Counted from the stretch's first letter, positions 50,844 through 60,175 are shown. The stretch: DNA of 64,000 bases from Streptomyces goshikiensis (GCF_014650555.1 NZ_BMVE01000017.1:1-64000), one strand, 5' to 3'. Made by a program: numbers and translations. The notes: a model not told the origin generated them from the sequence alone.

Positions 50844-51506
50844 GTGGAGCCACGCAGGTCACATCAGTCTGACGAGTCACATGAGTCACTCGAATCCCTG
50901 GCGCGCGAGCTCGCCGGGCTGCCCCCCTCGCTCGGCCCCGTGCGCCTGATCGGCATCGACGGGCACGCCGGTTCCGGCAAGAGCACCTTCGCGGGGCGGC
51001 TCGCCGAGGCGCTCGGCGGGGTGCCGGTGCTGCACCTCGACGACATCGCCACCCACGAGGAGCTCTTCGGCTGGCAGGAACGGCTGCGCGCGCAGGTGCT
51101 GGAGCCGCTCGCCGCCGGGCGGCCCGCGCACTGGGCCCCGTACGACTGGGTCCGGCGCCGCTTCGGACCGGAGCGGGTGCTCGACCCGGTGCCGCTGCTG
51201 CTCGTCGAGGGGGTGGGGGCCGGCCGGCGGGCGCTGCGGCCGCACCTGGCGCGGCTGCTGTGGATGGAGACGCCGCGCGCGCGGTCCTGGGGGCGCGGGC
51301 GAAACCGGGACGGGCGTGAACTCTCCGACTTCTGGGACGGATGGGAGCGCGCGGAGCTCGCGCACTTCTCGGATGACCCTTCGCGCCCCTTCGCCGACAC
51401 CCTGGTACGCCAGAGCGGTACGGGATACGAGTGGTCTTCCGGGACGGGTGCGACCTCAGGAACCTCCCCTTCTGTCACTGATGGTGACGGGCTCCCCCAG
51501 GCCTGA
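50844..51506 (+). CDS. uridine-kinase-like P-loop protein
   Basis: A 220-residue P-loop kinase. Walker A is GHAGSGKST near residue 40, then VLHLDDIATHEE is a substrate/Mg site typical of the uridine-kinase and phosphoribulokinase group, and LLLVEGVGAG is Walker B. The substrate is unknown; a nucleoside is only one possibility. The start GTG has a -10-like TAGGCT six nt upstream, so the mRNA is probably leaderless. A terminator lies about 105 bp after the stop. Confidence 0.85.
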   Translation: MEPRRSHQSDESHESLESLARELAGLPPSLGPVRLIGIDGHAGSGKSTFAGRLAEALGGVPVLHLDDIATHEELFGWQERLRAQVLEPLAAGRPAHWAPYDWVRRRFGPERVLDPVPLLLVEGVGAGRRALRPHLARLLWMETPRARSWGRGRNRDGRELSDFWDGWERAELAHFSDDPSRPFADTLVRQSGTGYEWSSGTGATSGTSPSVTDGDGLPQA

Positions 51507-51882
51507 GCCGCCCCGGAAATCCGCCCGCGCGGGCCCGCTCCGACGCGCTTGACCGGGGGCCCGCGGCCGCCGTACGTTCTCCGTGCACGGCCTGCGAAGG
51601 CCGCGGCGGACGCGAAGCCCCCGATTGTTCCCCCGTGATCGGGGGCTTCGTTCTGTCCGCGGCCCGCTCCGCACCGCCGCTCCGCGCCCCCGTACCGCCC
51701 CCGTACCGCCCCGATCGTTCACCCTGAGTCACCGTGCGCCCTCGGCGCACCGGCGCCACCGGTGGCCGCCGCACCCTACGTAAGGTGCGTAACCGCAGGT
51801 ACGATGCAGCCCTGATTTCATCGGCGCAGGAACAACTCACGCGTGCCGCGCGGGGGTTGCCGCGCACCACGGGGGCAGGCTT
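51507..51882. other. gap with terminator and upstream region of AAA gene
   Basis: No gene is seen. The strong hairpin at 51613-51650 terminates rightward transcription. A repeated CCCCCGTACCGC lies near 51688-51712. Around 51780-51806 a TACGAT could be a -10 for the AAA gene, but the spacing is uncertain. Confidence 0.45.
51613..51650 (+). terminator. intrinsic terminator
   Basis: CGAAGCCCCCGAT (51613-51625) pairs perfectly with ATCGGGGGCTTCG (51638-51650), followed by TTCTGT. Confidence 0.85.
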
Positions 51883-53850
51883 GTGGGGGATGTGATGGAC
51901 TTCGGCACTCCGGGCAGCACGCACGCCCCGGCCGAACTCGCCTGGCTGCGCGGGGTCGACGCCTGCACCATGGGCGCGTACCCGCAGGCCGAGGAGGAGT
52001 TCCGGGCCGCCGTACGGCTCGATCCGGCGATGGCCGACGCCTGGCTGGGCCTGCACGCCCTCCGGGTGGACACCACCAACGCCTTATTGCGCATGTACGC
52101 CCACCGGGACCGGTTCGGGGAGCAGCGGGCCCGGCACCGGCGGACGCTGAACTCCTGGTACTGGCTGGGCTGGTGGGTGCAGCCGGTGCTGGAGAGCCCC
52201 CGGGACCTGCTGCTCGCCCACGCCTCGCACTGGCTGGACGGCCGCCACGTACCGGAGCTGGACCAGGCGCTGGCCGCCCTGCCGCCGGTGGACACCGATC
52301 CGCAGGTGCGGTTCCTGCACGCCTGCCGGGCGTATCTGGTCAAGGACTGGGAGCAGTTGGTCCGGCACACCGAGCCGCTGGTGGACGATCCGCTGCTGGG
52401 CATCGAGGCGGGGCTGTTCGGCGGGATGGCCCGGGTCCGGCTGGAGATGTACGGGCAGGCCGAGCCGCTGCTGTCGACGGCGCTGATGCGCTGCCGCAGC
52501 GAGCAGCCTCAGCGCAAGGAGCTGCGCTACTGGCTGGCGCGGGCGCACGAGGGCACCGGGCGCAGTGCGGCGGCGCTGCCGCTGTACCGGGCCGTGCACC
52601 GGGTGGATCCGGCGTTCATGGACACGGCGGCGCGGCTGACGGCGATCGAGGACAGCGACTACGTCGACGGCGCGGACGGCTACGCGGGCTTCGGCGGGCA
52701 CGTGGCCGGAGGGGTCGCCGGTCACGGCCTGTCCCCGCTCGGCGGGGACTTCGCGGCGGTGGCGCTGGGCGGGGGCGGCGGTCCCGTGCAGGACATCGCG
52801 GCGGACGGCCAGCTGGACGGCGATCCGCCGGCCGCGCCGGAGCCGCCCGGCCAGCGGTTCGCGCCGCCGTCGGACGCGGGCCGGACGCAGGGCGTACGGC
52901 GCAAGGCGTCCGTACCGCCGCAGGGCGCCCCGGTGGGGCTGCCGCCCGGGCCGGCCGATCCGCGGGCCCTGGCCGAGGCGCTCGCGGAGCTGGAGCGGAT
53001 GGTCGGCCTGGAGCCGGTGAAGCGGCAGGTGAAGGCGTTGTCCGCGCAACTGCACATGGCCCGGCTGCGCGCCGGTCAGGGGCTGCCGGTGCAGCCGCCG
53101 AAGCGCCACTTCGTGTTCTCGGGGCCCTCCGGCACGGGCAAGACCACGGTGGCCCGGATCCTGGGCCGGGTGTTCTACGCGCTGGGGCTGCTGGGCGGGG
53201 ACCACCTGGTGGAGGCGCAGCGGGCGGACCTGGTGGGCGAGTTCCTGGGACAGACGGCCGTGAAGGCGAACGAGCTGATCGATTCCGCGATCGGCGGGGT
53301 GCTGTTCGTGGACGAGGCGTACAGCCTGTCCAACTCCGGCTACAGCAAGGGCGACGCGTACGGGGACGAGGCCCTCCAGGTGCTGCTGAAGCGGGCGGAG
53401 GACAACCGGGACCACCTGGTGGTGATCCTGGCGGGCTATCCGGCCGGGATGGACCGGCTGCTGGCCACCAACCCGGGGCTGTCCTCGCGGTTCACGACCC
53501 GCGTGGACTTCCCGAGCTACCGGCCGCTGGAGCTCACGGCGATCGGCGGGGTGCTCGCGGACGCCAACGGGGACCGCTGGGACGAGGAGGCCCTCGACGA
53601 GCTGCGCAGCATCAGCGGGCACGTGGTCGAGCAGGGCTGGATCGACGAGCTGGGCAACGGGCGCTTCCTGCGCACCCTGTACGAGAAGAGCTGCGCCTAC
53701 CGGGACCTGCGGCTGGCGGGTTTCGCCGGGGAGCCCTCGCGGGACGATCTGGCGACGCTGCGGCTGGCGGACCTGATGCAGGCGTACGGGGAGGTCCTGT
53801 CGGGCCGTGGGCCGCAGGACCGCGATCGCCCGGAGCCGCCGCCGATGTAG
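51883..53850 (+). CDS. TPR-AAA ATPase (CbxX/CfqX, EccA-like)
   Basis: A 655-residue two-part protein. Residues of about 1-260 are helical TPR-like repeats; after a Gly/Pro-rich linker (about 265-365) comes a CbxX/CfqX-type AAA domain with Walker A GPSGTGKTT, Walker B VLFVDEAYSL and the arginine-finger region NPGLSSRFTTRV. EccA ATPases of type VII secretion share this layout, but no EccC, EccD or WxG gene is near, so it may be an orphan remodeller. The GTG at 51883 is used; an ATG at 51895 with GGGGG upstream is equally plausible. A terminator hairpin overlaps the last codons. Confidence 0.88.
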   Translation: MGDVMDFGTPGSTHAPAELAWLRGVDACTMGAYPQAEEEFRAAVRLDPAMADAWLGLHALRVDTTNALLRMYAHRDRFGEQRARHRRTLNSWYWLGWWVQPVLESPRDLLLAHASHWLDGRHVPELDQALAALPPVDTDPQVRFLHACRAYLVKDWEQLVRHTEPLVDDPLLGIEAGLFGGMARVRLEMYGQAEPLLSTALMRCRSEQPQRKELRYWLARAHEGTGRSAAALPLYRAVHRVDPAFMDTAARLTAIEDSDYVDGADGYAGFGGHVAGGVAGHGLSPLGGDFAAVALGGGGGPVQDIAADGQLDGDPPAAPEPPGQRFAPPSDAGRTQGVRRKASVPPQGAPVGLPPGPADPRALAEALAELERMVGLEPVKRQVKALSAQLHMARLRAGQGLPVQPPKRHFVFSGPSGTGKTTVARILGRVFYALGLLGGDHLVEAQRADLVGEFLGQTAVKANELIDSAIGGVLFVDEAYSLSNSGYSKGDAYGDEALQVLLKRAEDNRDHLVVILAGYPAGMDRLLATNPGLSSRFTTRVDFPSYRPLELTAIGGVLADANGDRWDEEALDELRSISGHVVEQGWIDELGNGRFLRTLYEKSCAYRDLRLAGFAGEPSRDDLATLRLADLMQAYGEVLSGRGPQDRDRPEPPPM

Positions 53851-53870
53851 TGCGTCGGCGGCGGCTCCGG
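53830..53870 (+). terminator. terminator overlapping the AAA gene end
   Basis: CCGGAGCCGCCGCCGA and its exact complement form a 16-bp stem. The left arm encodes part of the C-terminus and the loop contains the stop codon. Confidence 0.75.
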
Positions 53871-53901
53871 GGCCGGTGCGGTCCGGGGAACGCCCGGCGG
53901 G

Positions 53902-54996
53902 TCAGACCGCCAGCGCTTCCCCGGAGCGTGCGGACACGGCCCGGCCGGGCTCGCGGCGGGCCGCCGGGGCGGTCCGGTGCGCGGGGTCCCGTACCTCGCC
54001 GACGAGCATCTCCAGGACGTCCTCCATGGCGACCAGGCCCAGGATCCGTCCGGCCGGGTCGGCGACCTGGGCCAGATGGGTGGCGTCCCGGCGCATGACG
54101 CTGAGGGCGTCGTCCAGCGGCAGGGTGGAGCACAGGGTGGTCATCCGGCGCCAGACCCGCTGGGGCACGGCGCGCTCCCGGTCCTCCAGGTCGAGTACGT
54201 CCTTCACGTGCAGGTAGCCCATGAAGGCGCCGCCGTCGGAGCGGACGGGGAAGCGGGAGTACCCGGTGCGGACGGTGAGCTGCTCGATCTGCCGCGGGGT
54301 GGCCGAGGGGCCGACGGTGACCAGCCGGTCCCGGGCGAGGAGGACGTCGGTGACCCGGCGGCTGCCCAGTTCCAGGGCGTCTTCCAGGCGCTCCTGTTCG
54401 ACGGCTTCCAGGAGCCCGGCCTGCCGGGAGTCCTTGAGCAGCCGGCCGAGCTGGGCGCTGGTGTAGACGGCCTCGACCTCGTCCTTGGGCTCGACCTTGA
54501 AGAGGCGGAGCACCCAGGTGGCGCAGGCGCCGAGCGCGGTCGTGATCGGTCCGCAGAGGCGGGCGAAGGCGACCAGGCCGGGGCTGAACCAGAGGGCGGT
54601 CTTCTCGGGGGCGGCCATGGCGAGGTTCTTGGGGACCATCTCGCCGATGACCAGGTGCAGGAAGACCACGGCGGCCAGCGCGAACGCGTAGCCGAGGGGG
54701 TGGATCAGGCCCTCGGGAACGTGGACGGCGTGGAAGACGGGCTCCAGCAGCCGGGCCACGGTGGGTTCGGCGACCGCGCCCAGGGTGAGCGAGCAGACGG
54801 TGATGCCGAACTGGGCGGCGGCCATCATCCGGGGCAGGTTCTCCAGGCCGTGGAGCACCTGGCGGGCCCGCTTGGATTCGGCCGCGAGGGGCTCGATCTG
54901 GCTGCGGCGGACGGAGACGAGGGCGAACTCGGCGCCGACGAAGAAGCCGTTGGCCAGGACCAGGAGCAGGGCGAACAGGAGCTGGAGGGCGTTCAC
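53902..54996 (-). CDS. CNNM/CBS-domain membrane protein, short paralogue
   Basis: A 364-residue CNNM (DUF21) plus CBS-pair protein related to magnesium/cobalt transport or efflux modulators (CorC/MpfA). DUF21 occupies about residues 1-190 with LLFALLLVLANGFFVGAEFA and MVPKNLAM; the CBS pair follows (about 200-335). The C-terminal CorC_HlyC domain present in the upstream gene is absent. Its ATG overlaps the upstream stop (ATGA), so both membrane proteins are made together and may form a heteromer. Confidence 0.88.
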   Translation of the reverse strand: MNALQLLFALLLVLANGFFVGAEFALVSVRRSQIEPLAAESKRARQVLHGLENLPRMMAAAQFGITVCSLTLGAVAEPTVARLLEPVFHAVHVPEGLIHPLGYAFALAAVVFLHLVIGEMVPKNLAMAAPEKTALWFSPGLVAFARLCGPITTALGACATWVLRLFKVEPKDEVEAVYTSAQLGRLLKDSRQAGLLEAVEQERLEDALELGSRRVTDVLLARDRLVTVGPSATPRQIEQLTVRTGYSRFPVRSDGGAFMGYLHVKDVLDLEDRERAVPQRVWRRMTTLCSTLPLDDALSVMRRDATHLAQVADPAGRILGLVAMEDVLEMLVGEVRDPAHRTAPAARREPGRAVSARSGEALAV

Positions 54997-56369
54997 CGGC
55001 CCACCGCTTCCAGCCGGGCGGGCGCGGGCACCGCGGCGACGGGCACGGAGTCGGCCGCCGGGGCGGTGCGGACCAGCCGGACCCGTTCGGCGCGGTAGCG
55101 GCCGACCTGGCGGACGGACAGCTTCCAGCCGGGCAGTTCCGCGCGGTCCCCGGGGGCGGGGATCCGGCCGAGCAGGTCGGCGACGAGCCCGGCGACGGTC
55201 TCGTAGGGGCCTTCGGGCACTTCGAGGCCTATCCGGCGCAGGGTCTGGACGCGGCAGCTGCCGTCGGCCTCCCAGGAGGGGCGGCCGTCCTCGGCGGGTA
55301 CGGGGGCCAGTTCGGGGCTCTCGTCCTCGGCCAGGTCGTGCTCGTCGCGGACCTCGCCGACGAGTTCCTCCACGATGTCCTCCAGGGTGACCACGCCGGC
55401 GGTGCCGCCGTACTCGTCGACGACGACGGCCATCGGCTGTTCGCTGCGCAGCCGCTCCAGCAGCGGCTGCACCGGCAGGGAGCCGGGCACCAGCAGCGGG
55501 GCGACGCAGATCCGCGCCACGGAGGTGCGGGCCCGCTCGGCCTCGGGCACGGCGAGGGCGTCCTTGAGGTGGACGACGCCGGTGACCTCGTCGATGCGGT
55601 CGCGGTAGACGGGGAAGCGGGACAGGCCGGTGGCCCGGGTCAGGTTGAGCACGTCGGCCGCGGTGGCCGTGTGCATCAGGGCGCTGACCTTCACCCGCGG
55701 GGTCATGACGTGCTGGGCCGTGAGCTCGCCCAGCGAGAGGGTGCGTACGAAGAGGTCGGCGGTGTCCTGTTCGAGGGCGCCGGCCTGGGCCGAATGGCGG
55801 ACCAGGGAGACCAGTTCGCCGGGGGTGCGGGCCGAGGCCATCTCCTCGGTCGGCTCCACGCCGAGCGCCCGGACGAGCCGGTTGGCGACGGCGTTCAGGC
55901 CGGCGATAACCGGCCGGAAGGCGCGGGAGAAGACCTGCTGGGGGCCGGCGACGACCCGGGCGACCTGGAGCGGCCGGGAGACGGCCCAGTTCTTCGGGAC
56001 GAGTTCTCCGACGACCATCTGGACGGCTGAGGCGAGCAGCATGCCGATGACCACGGCGACGCCGGATACGGCTCCCTTGGGGAGGCCGGTCGCGGCGAGG
56101 GGGCCGGAGAGCAGTCCGGCGAGGGCCGGTTCGGCCAGCATGCCGACGACGAGGGAGGTGATGGTGATGCCGAGCTGGGTGCCGGAGAGCTGGAAGGACA
56201 GCTCCCGCAGGGCCTCGACCACCGTACGGGCACGGCGGTCACCGTCGGCTGCGGCGCGTTCGGCCTCGGGTCTCTCCACCGTGACGAGGCCGAATTCGGC
56301 TGCCACGAAGAAACCGTTGGCGAGGATCAGCGCGAAGGCCGCCACGAGCAGAAGTAGCGGGATGATCAT
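54993..56369 (-). CDS. CNNM/CBS/CorC-domain membrane protein
   Basis: A 458-residue CNNM-type protein: a DUF21 membrane part with ILANGFFVAAEFGLVTVERP and VGELVPKNWAV, a CBS pair (FPVYRDRIDEVTGVVHLKDA; VVDEYGGTAGVVTLEDIVEE) and a C-terminal CorC_HlyC domain (about 375-455). A role in divalent-cation homeostasis is inferred from the family. The ATG at 56369 has GGAGG at 7 nt. Two short palindromes, GGACG-ATC-CGTCC and GGAGT-C-ACTCC, lie 40-75 bp upstream and could be operators. Confidence 0.9.
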   Translation of the reverse strand: MIIPLLLLVAAFALILANGFFVAAEFGLVTVERPEAERAAADGDRRARTVVEALRELSFQLSGTQLGITITSLVVGMLAEPALAGLLSGPLAATGLPKGAVSGVAVVIGMLLASAVQMVVGELVPKNWAVSRPLQVARVVAGPQQVFSRAFRPVIAGLNAVANRLVRALGVEPTEEMASARTPGELVSLVRHSAQAGALEQDTADLFVRTLSLGELTAQHVMTPRVKVSALMHTATAADVLNLTRATGLSRFPVYRDRIDEVTGVVHLKDALAVPEAERARTSVARICVAPLLVPGSLPVQPLLERLRSEQPMAVVVDEYGGTAGVVTLEDIVEELVGEVRDEHDLAEDESPELAPVPAEDGRPSWEADGSCRVQTLRRIGLEVPEGPYETVAGLVADLLGRIPAPGDRAELPGWKLSVRQVGRYRAERVRLVRTAPAADSVPVAAVPAPARLEAVGR

Positions 56370-56569
56370 GCCGCCGCCTCCGGGGGGAGGGCGGCGCGGG
56401 TATAACCGGACGATCCGTCCATTGCTGGAAGGAGTCACTCCTCAAGTAGCAGTTGCCCGCGGGCCACGGGGTCCCGGGGCCGGTGGGAGGGCACACGGTC
56501 GTGCCCCGCCACCAGGGTAGTCATTGAGATCGCTGCCGCAATGGGACGCAGCGACAAGGGCGGCTCGGC

Positions 56570-57034
56570 TCAGCGGCCGTTCGAGCCGGTTCCCCGGTTC
56601 TCGGCTAGGGCCCGCAGGGCGCGGGCATCGCCGATGGCCTGGGCCTTGGCCACACCGGGCTGGATGCCGAGGGCCGGCAGGCTGGTGCCGTCGCTCAGGT
56701 CGAGGAACACCCACGGGTCGCCGGGGCGCAGGTTCACCCGGAGGATCTGGGCCCACTCCAGGCGCCGGGTGGTCGTCAGGTTGACGACGGTGACCCCGGT
56801 CTCGTCCGCGACCACCTTGGGGCGGCTGAGCAGGACGAGCACGGAGGTCAGCAGGACGGCGGTGAAGACGAAACTGATCCGCTCGCCCGGGCTGAGGTTC
56901 TCCAGGAGTACGGCGATCGCCGTGATGGTGGCGAACATGGCGAGCCCGACACCCAGCAGGACGGCCCGGGTGCGGGTCGGCCGGAAGGTGACCGGCAGGG
57001 CGGGCGGTGCGGGCTGGGCGGCGGACTCGGCCAT
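56570..57034 (-). CDS. PH-domain membrane protein
   Basis: A 154-residue protein with two membrane helices (AVLLGVGLAMFATITAIAVL and ISFVFTAVLLTSVLVLL) and a C-terminal bacterial PH-like domain (VVADETGVTVVNLTTTRRLE, WAQILRVNL). Such proteins are common beside hisG in actinobacteria, though the function is unknown. It ends 200 bp before the CNNM start and follows hisG on the same strand by about 58 bp. Confidence 0.85.
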   Translation of the reverse strand: MAESAAQPAPPALPVTFRPTRTRAVLLGVGLAMFATITAIAVLLENLSPGERISFVFTAVLLTSVLVLLSRPKVVADETGVTVVNLTTTRRLEWAQILRVNLRPGDPWVFLDLSDGTSLPALGIQPGVAKAQAIGDARALRALAENRGTGSNGR

Positions 57035-57092
57035 GATGCTGGTGATGCCTTCTGGAGGGGGTGTACGGATCGGGTGACCGCGTGCGTACGGG

Positions 57093-57941
57093 TCAGAGAC
57101 GGCAGGCGTGGATCGAGGTGGTGAGGATCGCGCGCGCGCCGAGCTCGTACAGGTCGTCCATGATCCGCTGGGCTTCCTTGGCGGGGACCATCGCGCGGAC
57201 GGCGACCCAGCCCTCGTTGTGCAGCGGGGAGACGGTCGGCGACTCCAGGCCCGGGGTGAGGGCGACCGCGCGCTCCAGGTGCTCGGCGCGGCAGTCGTAG
57301 TCCATCATCACGTAGCTGCGGGCCACCAGGACGCCCTGGAGGCGGCGCAGGAACTGCTGGGCGCGCGGGTCCTCGGCGTCGGTGGCACGGCCGCGGATGA
57401 CGACCGCCTCGGAGGTCATGATCGGCTCGCCGATGACCTCCAGGCCGGCGTTGCGCAGGGAGGTGCCGGTCTCGACGACGTCCGCGATGATCTGGGCGAC
57501 GCCGAGCTGGATGGCGGTCTCGACCGCGCCGTCGAGGTGGACGACGGAGGCGTCGATGCCCTGCTCGGCGAGGTGCTTGGCGACGATTCCCTCGTACGAG
57601 GTCGCGATCGTCATCCCCGTGAAGTCCTCCGGGCCCTTCGCGGTGCCGGGCCGGGTGGCGTAGCGGAAGGTGGACCGGCCGAAGTTCAGCGGCAGGATCT
57701 CCTCGGCGCTGGCGCCGGAGTCGAGCAGCAGGTCCCGGCCGGTGATGCCGATGTCGAGCTTGCCGGAGGCCACGTAGATCGCGATGTCCTTGGGGCGGAG
57801 GTAGAAGAACTCCACCCCGTTCTCGGGGTCGAGGACCACGAGCTCCTTGGACTCCTTGCGCTGCCGGTAGCCGGCCTCATGGAGCATCGCCGACGCCGCT
57901 CCGGAGAGTGAGCCCTTGTTGGGGACGGCGATGCGCAGCAT
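57093..57941 (-). CDS. hisG: ATP phosphoribosyltransferase (HisG)
   Basis: A 282-residue long-form HisG, which joins ATP and PRPP in the first, histidine-inhibited step of histidine synthesis. The N-terminal RIAVPNKGSLSG and the later LDGAVETAIQLGVAQIIADVVETG (given in part) are typical, and the C-terminal regulatory domain ends ILTTSIHACRL. AAAGGAAA precedes the ATG. HisE lies upstream on the same strand, 73 bp away. The other his genes are elsewhere. Confidence 0.97.
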   Translation of the reverse strand: MLRIAVPNKGSLSGAASAMLHEAGYRQRKESKELVVLDPENGVEFFYLRPKDIAIYVASGKLDIGITGRDLLLDSGASAEEILPLNFGRSTFRYATRPGTAKGPEDFTGMTIATSYEGIVAKHLAEQGIDASVVHLDGAVETAIQLGVAQIIADVVETGTSLRNAGLEVIGEPIMTSEAVVIRGRATDAEDPRAQQFLRRLQGVLVARSYVMMDYDCRAEHLERAVALTPGLESPTVSPLHNEGWVAVRAMVPAKEAQRIMDDLYELGARAILTTSIHACRL

Positions 57942-58014
57942 GGGGTTTCCTTTGGTGCGTAGGTTGCGAAATGTCGGCTGTGGCGGGCGGGGGGCCCGCG
58001 GGAGGAGCTCGGGC

Positions 58015-58296
58015 CTAGAGGTGCGCGTAGACGTCGTCGAGGGAGATCCCGCGCGCCACCATCATCACCTGGACGTGGTAGAGCAGCTGGGAGATCTCTT
58101 CGGCGGCGGCTTCCTTGCCCTCGTGCTCGGCGGCCATCCAGACCTCGGCGGCCTCCTCGACGATCTTCTTGCCGATCGCATGGACGCCCTTGCCCACGAG
58201 CTCGGCGGTACGGGAGGTGCTGGGGTCGCCGTTGGCGGCCTTGAGCTGGAGCTCGGTGAAGAGCTCTTCGAAGCTCTTGGAGGGTTCGTTCGCCAT
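58015..58296 (-). CDS. hisE: phosphoribosyl-ATP pyrophosphatase (HisE)
   Basis: A 93-residue MazG-fold HisE that hydrolyses phosphoribosyl-ATP to phosphoribosyl-AMP, the second step of histidine synthesis. KIVEEAAEVWMAA carries the metal-binding glutamates, and LLYHVQVMMVARG is conserved. GAGGACCATC precedes the ATG. It sits between ribH and hisG on one strand, so the rib and his segments may be transcribed together. Confidence 0.96.
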   Translation of the reverse strand: MANEPSKSFEELFTELQLKAANGDPSTSRTAELVGKGVHAIGKKIVEEAAEVWMAAEHEGKEAAAEEISQLLYHVQVMMVARGISLDDVYAHL

Positions 58297-58331
58297 GATG
58301 GTCCTCAGAATAAGGGGTCCCCCGCCGCCAC

Positions 58332-58817
58332 TCAGCGCCAGGGTTCGCTGACGGTCCGCAGGGTCATGGCGGTGGAGACGGCGGCGGTGACCGCTTCGTG
58401 CCCCTTGTCCTCGTTCGACCCCTCAAGCCCGGCGCGGTCCAGCGCCTGCTCGTCGTTGTCGCAGGTCAGGACGCCGAAGCCGACGGGGACTCCGGTGTCG
58501 ATCGACACCTGTACCAGGCCTTGGGTGACGCCCTGGCAGACGTAGTCGAAGTGCGGGGTGCCGCCGCGGATGACCACTCCGAGCGCGACGATGGCATCGT
58601 AACCGCGACCGGCGAGTACCTTCGCCACCACCGGCAGTTCGAAGCTGCCCGGGACGCGCAGCAGGGTGGGCTCGTCGATGCCCAGCTCGTGCAGGGCGCG
58701 CAGGGCGCCGTCGACCAGACCGTCCATGACCTTCTCGTGCCACTGGGCCGCGATCACGGCCACCCGGAGGTCGCCGCAGTTCTTCACGCTCAGTTCGGGT
58801 GCGCCCTTGCCGCTCAC
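58332..58817 (-). CDS. ribH: 6,7-dimethyl-8-ribityllumazine synthase
   Basis: A 161-residue RibH that condenses 5-amino-6-ribitylaminouracil with dihydroxybutanone phosphate. GSFELPVVAK, VALGVVIRGGTPHFDYVC (catalytic His) and GVLTCDNDEQALDR are family motifs; icosahedral assembly is usual. The GTG at 58817 has GAGGAGC at 8 nt. It is the fifth gene of the rib cluster, 74 bp after ribBA. Confidence 0.97.
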   Translation of the reverse strand: MSGKGAPELSVKNCGDLRVAVIAAQWHEKVMDGLVDGALRALHELGIDEPTLLRVPGSFELPVVAKVLAGRGYDAIVALGVVIRGGTPHFDYVCQGVTQGLVQVSIDTGVPVGFGVLTCDNDEQALDRAGLEGSNEDKGHEAVTAAVSTAMTLRTVSEPWR

Positions 58818-58891
58818 AGCTCTGCTCCTCGGTGCGTTACGTACGTGGTGTGGTTCGGTCGGGTGGTGCGGGTGTTGCGGGTGGTGCGTGG

Positions 58892-60175
58892 CTACTGGTT
58901 GCCGCAGGCGGCCGTGGTCACGGCCCCGTCCAGCCAGGGCAGGTCGTGGCCCATCCGGTCCCGCTTGGTGCGCAGGTACCGCAGATTGTGCTCGCCCGCC
59001 TCGACCGGCATCGGTTCCCGGCCGGCGACGGTGATGCCGTGGCGGACCAGCGCCGCGGACTTCTCGGGGTTGTTGGTCAGCAGCCGGACGCTGCGCACCC
59101 CGAGGTCGGCGAGGATCTGCGCGCCGGCCCCGTAGTCGCGGGCGTCGGCGGGCAGGCCGAGTTCCAGGTTGGCGTCCAGCGTGTCGCGGCCGCGCTCCTG
59201 GAGTTCGTACGCGCGCAGCTTGGACAGCAGTCCGATGCCGCGTCCCTCGTGGCCGCGCAGGTAGACGACCACGCCGCGGCCCTCGGCCTTGATGCGGGCC
59301 ATGGAGGCGTGCAGCTGGGGGCCGCAGTCGCAGCGCAGGGAGTGGAAGATGTCGCCGGTCAGGCACTCGGAGTGCATCCGGACCAGGATGTCCTCGCCGT
59401 CGCCGATCTCGCCGTGGACGAGGGCGACGTGCTCGACCCCGTCGACGGTGGAGCGGTACCCGTACGCCGTGAAGTCTCCGTGGGCGGTCGGGAGGCTGAC
59501 CTCGGCCTCGCGGCGCACGGTCGGCTCGGCGGAGCGGCGGTAGGCGATCAGGTCCTCGATGGAGATGATCGTCAGGCCGTGCTTGCGGGCGAACGGGATC
59601 AGCTCGGGCAGCCGCAGCATGACGCCGTCCTCGCCGGCGATCTCCACGATGGCGCCGGCCGGGCGCAGGCCCGCGAGGCGGGCGAGGTCGACGGCCGCCT
59701 CGGTGTGACCGTTGCGGACCAGGACCCCGCCGGGCTTGGCGCGCAGCGGGAAGATGTGGCCGGGCCGGACGAAGTCGGCGGGCTGGGAGACGCCGTCGGC
59801 GAGCAGCCGCAGGGTGGTGGCGCGGTCGGCGGCCGAGATGCCGGTGCTGACGCCGTGGGCGGCGCTCGCGTCGACGGAGACGGTGAAGGCGGTCTTCATC
59901 GACTCGGTGTTGTGCTGGACCATCTGGGGGAGTTCGAGCCTCTCCAGCTCGGGGCCCTCCATCGGCGCGCAGATCAGGCCGCGGCACTCGCTCATCATGA
60001 ACGCGATGATCTCGGGGGTGGCCTTCTCGGCCGCGATGACGAGGTCGCCCTCGTTCTCGCGGTCCTCGTCGTCGACGACGACGACCGGGCGGCCGGCCGC
60101 GATGTCACGGATGGCCTGCTCGACGGGGTCGAGGCGGAAGGTCTCGGTCTCGCTGGGCACGGGCTTGAGGGTCAT
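58892..60175 (-). CDS. ribBA: bifunctional DHBP synthase/GTP cyclohydrolase II
   Basis: A 427-residue fusion. The N-terminal DHBP synthase (about 1-210) has DDEDRENEGDLVIAAE and the C-terminal GTP cyclohydrolase II (about 215-427) has the zinc cysteines in SECLTGD and SLRCDCGPQLH. Together they supply both precursors of riboflavin. It overlaps ribM by ATGA, so transporter and enzyme are coupled. Confidence 0.97.
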   Translation of the reverse strand: MTLKPVPSETETFRLDPVEQAIRDIAAGRPVVVVDDEDRENEGDLVIAAEKATPEIIAFMMSECRGLICAPMEGPELERLELPQMVQHNTESMKTAFTVSVDASAAHGVSTGISAADRATTLRLLADGVSQPADFVRPGHIFPLRAKPGGVLVRNGHTEAAVDLARLAGLRPAGAIVEIAGEDGVMLRLPELIPFARKHGLTIISIEDLIAYRRSAEPTVRREAEVSLPTAHGDFTAYGYRSTVDGVEHVALVHGEIGDGEDILVRMHSECLTGDIFHSLRCDCGPQLHASMARIKAEGRGVVVYLRGHEGRGIGLLSKLRAYELQERGRDTLDANLELGLPADARDYGAGAQILADLGVRSVRLLTNNPEKSAALVRHGITVAGREPMPVEAGEHNLRYLRTKRDRMGHDLPWLDGAVTTAACGNQ

